From Actinomycetes bacterium (lineage in GTDB: Bacteria > Actinomycetota > Actinomycetes > Actinomycetales > Cellulomonadaceae): a stretch of 5,068 bases of DNA. The translations under genes were made by a program, and so were the position numbers. This document shows, in pieces, positions 4,886 to 5,068 of the stretch (position 1 is the stretch's first letter; each line of letters begins with the position of its first letter). The stretch covers positions 1 through 5,068 of the forward strand of contig JAEYXM010000268.1 in the NCBI GenBank assembly GCA_023428465.1, read 5' to 3'. The notes under the pieces are model-generated. The model searched no databases. It saw only the letters and a list, made by a program, of their open reading frames with translations, and was not told the DNA's origin.

Positions 4886-5068
4886 TCAGCCGCTGACGTC
4901 CGGGCCGGCCGCGGTCGGGGTGATGACCATCATGCACCGCTGGTCGCGCACCATGGCGTCGCGGTAGTCGTCCCAGTCGGGGTGCTCGCCCGACGCCCGG
5001 CGGTAGTAGTCGACGAGCAGGTCCATCGCCTCGGGCAGCCGCACGATCTCGACCGTGCCCGCGATCTG
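4886..5068 (-). CDS. PPOX-class F420-dependent enzyme, C-terminal fragment
   Basis: The frame enters from the right edge and ends at TGA 4886-4888, giving the last 60 residues. They begin QIAGTVEIVRLPEAMDLLV and include DYYRRASGEHPDWDDYRDAM, then VRDQRCMMVITPTAAGPDVSG. The order GTVEIV - LVDYYR - GEHPDWDDYRDAMV - ITPT is the ending I know from actinobacterial pyridoxamine-phosphate-oxidase-like split-barrel proteins that use F420 (the TIGR03618-like group). In those, a late beta strand is followed by a helix with HPDWxEYRxAM and a last strand VxITPxR. They act in the cytoplasm as F420H2-dependent reductases on varied substrates; the substrate here is unknown. The N-terminal cofactor-binding part is outside the window. 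The gene ends 42 bases before the Cys codon of the next lipoprotein frame, so the two may be co-transcribed. Confidence 0.7.
   Translation of the reverse strand, partial: QIAGTVEIVRLPEAMDLLVDYYRRASGEHPDWDDYRDAMVRDQRCMMVITPTAAGPDVSG

Overview
The window is about 70% or more G+C, with codons ending almost always in G or C. Every gene I can support lies on the minus strand. The content (a secreted GH48 cellobiohydrolase with an actinobacterial-type FnIII module, a CelR/CebR-type operator, small lipoproteins, a DUF4190-type membrane protein and a PPOX/F420-type enzyme) points to a cellulolytic actinomycete. Cellulomonas or a close relative in the Micrococcales fits best. This is inferred from gene content and composition, not from a marker gene.

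Layout, read in the direction of transcription (right to left): (i) 5068-4886, the last 60 codons of a probable PPOX-class F420-dependent enzyme; (ii) 4885-4358, a small DUF3558-like lipoprotein whose mature part is intact but which has no signal peptide or start codon where one is needed; (iii) 4255-3767, an unrecognised 162-residue lipoprotein; (iv) 3664-2741, a 307-residue protein with a Tyr/Pro/Gln repeat tail, a DUF4190-type two-helix membrane region and a C-terminal domain with two cysteines; (v) 2740-2397, a 344-base intergenic region with three 22-base GC-rich tandem repeats, a near-perfect CelR/CebR operator, a second short palindrome and a leader hairpin; (vi) 2396-1, the first 798 codons of a GH48 cellobiohydrolase, which runs off the left edge inside its first FnIII domain.

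The GH48 gene dominates the window. It reads without interruption from its start codon to the left edge. The long open frame on the opposite strand (354-2393) and the shorter minus-strand frames over the same DNA are composition artefacts. The operator upstream implies control by a LacI-family cello-oligosaccharide repressor. That would place this enzyme in a cellulose-utilisation regulon, with the regulator encoded elsewhere.

The three envelope proteins upstream share its strand, but gaps of about 102 bases and a 344-base regulatory region argue against one operon with the cellulase. I see no RNA gene, mobile element, CRISPR array or attachment site. I did not find a convincing undescribed system. 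The observations most worth following are the operator, the lipoprotein that lacks its export signal, and the repeat block in front of the cellulase promoter region.
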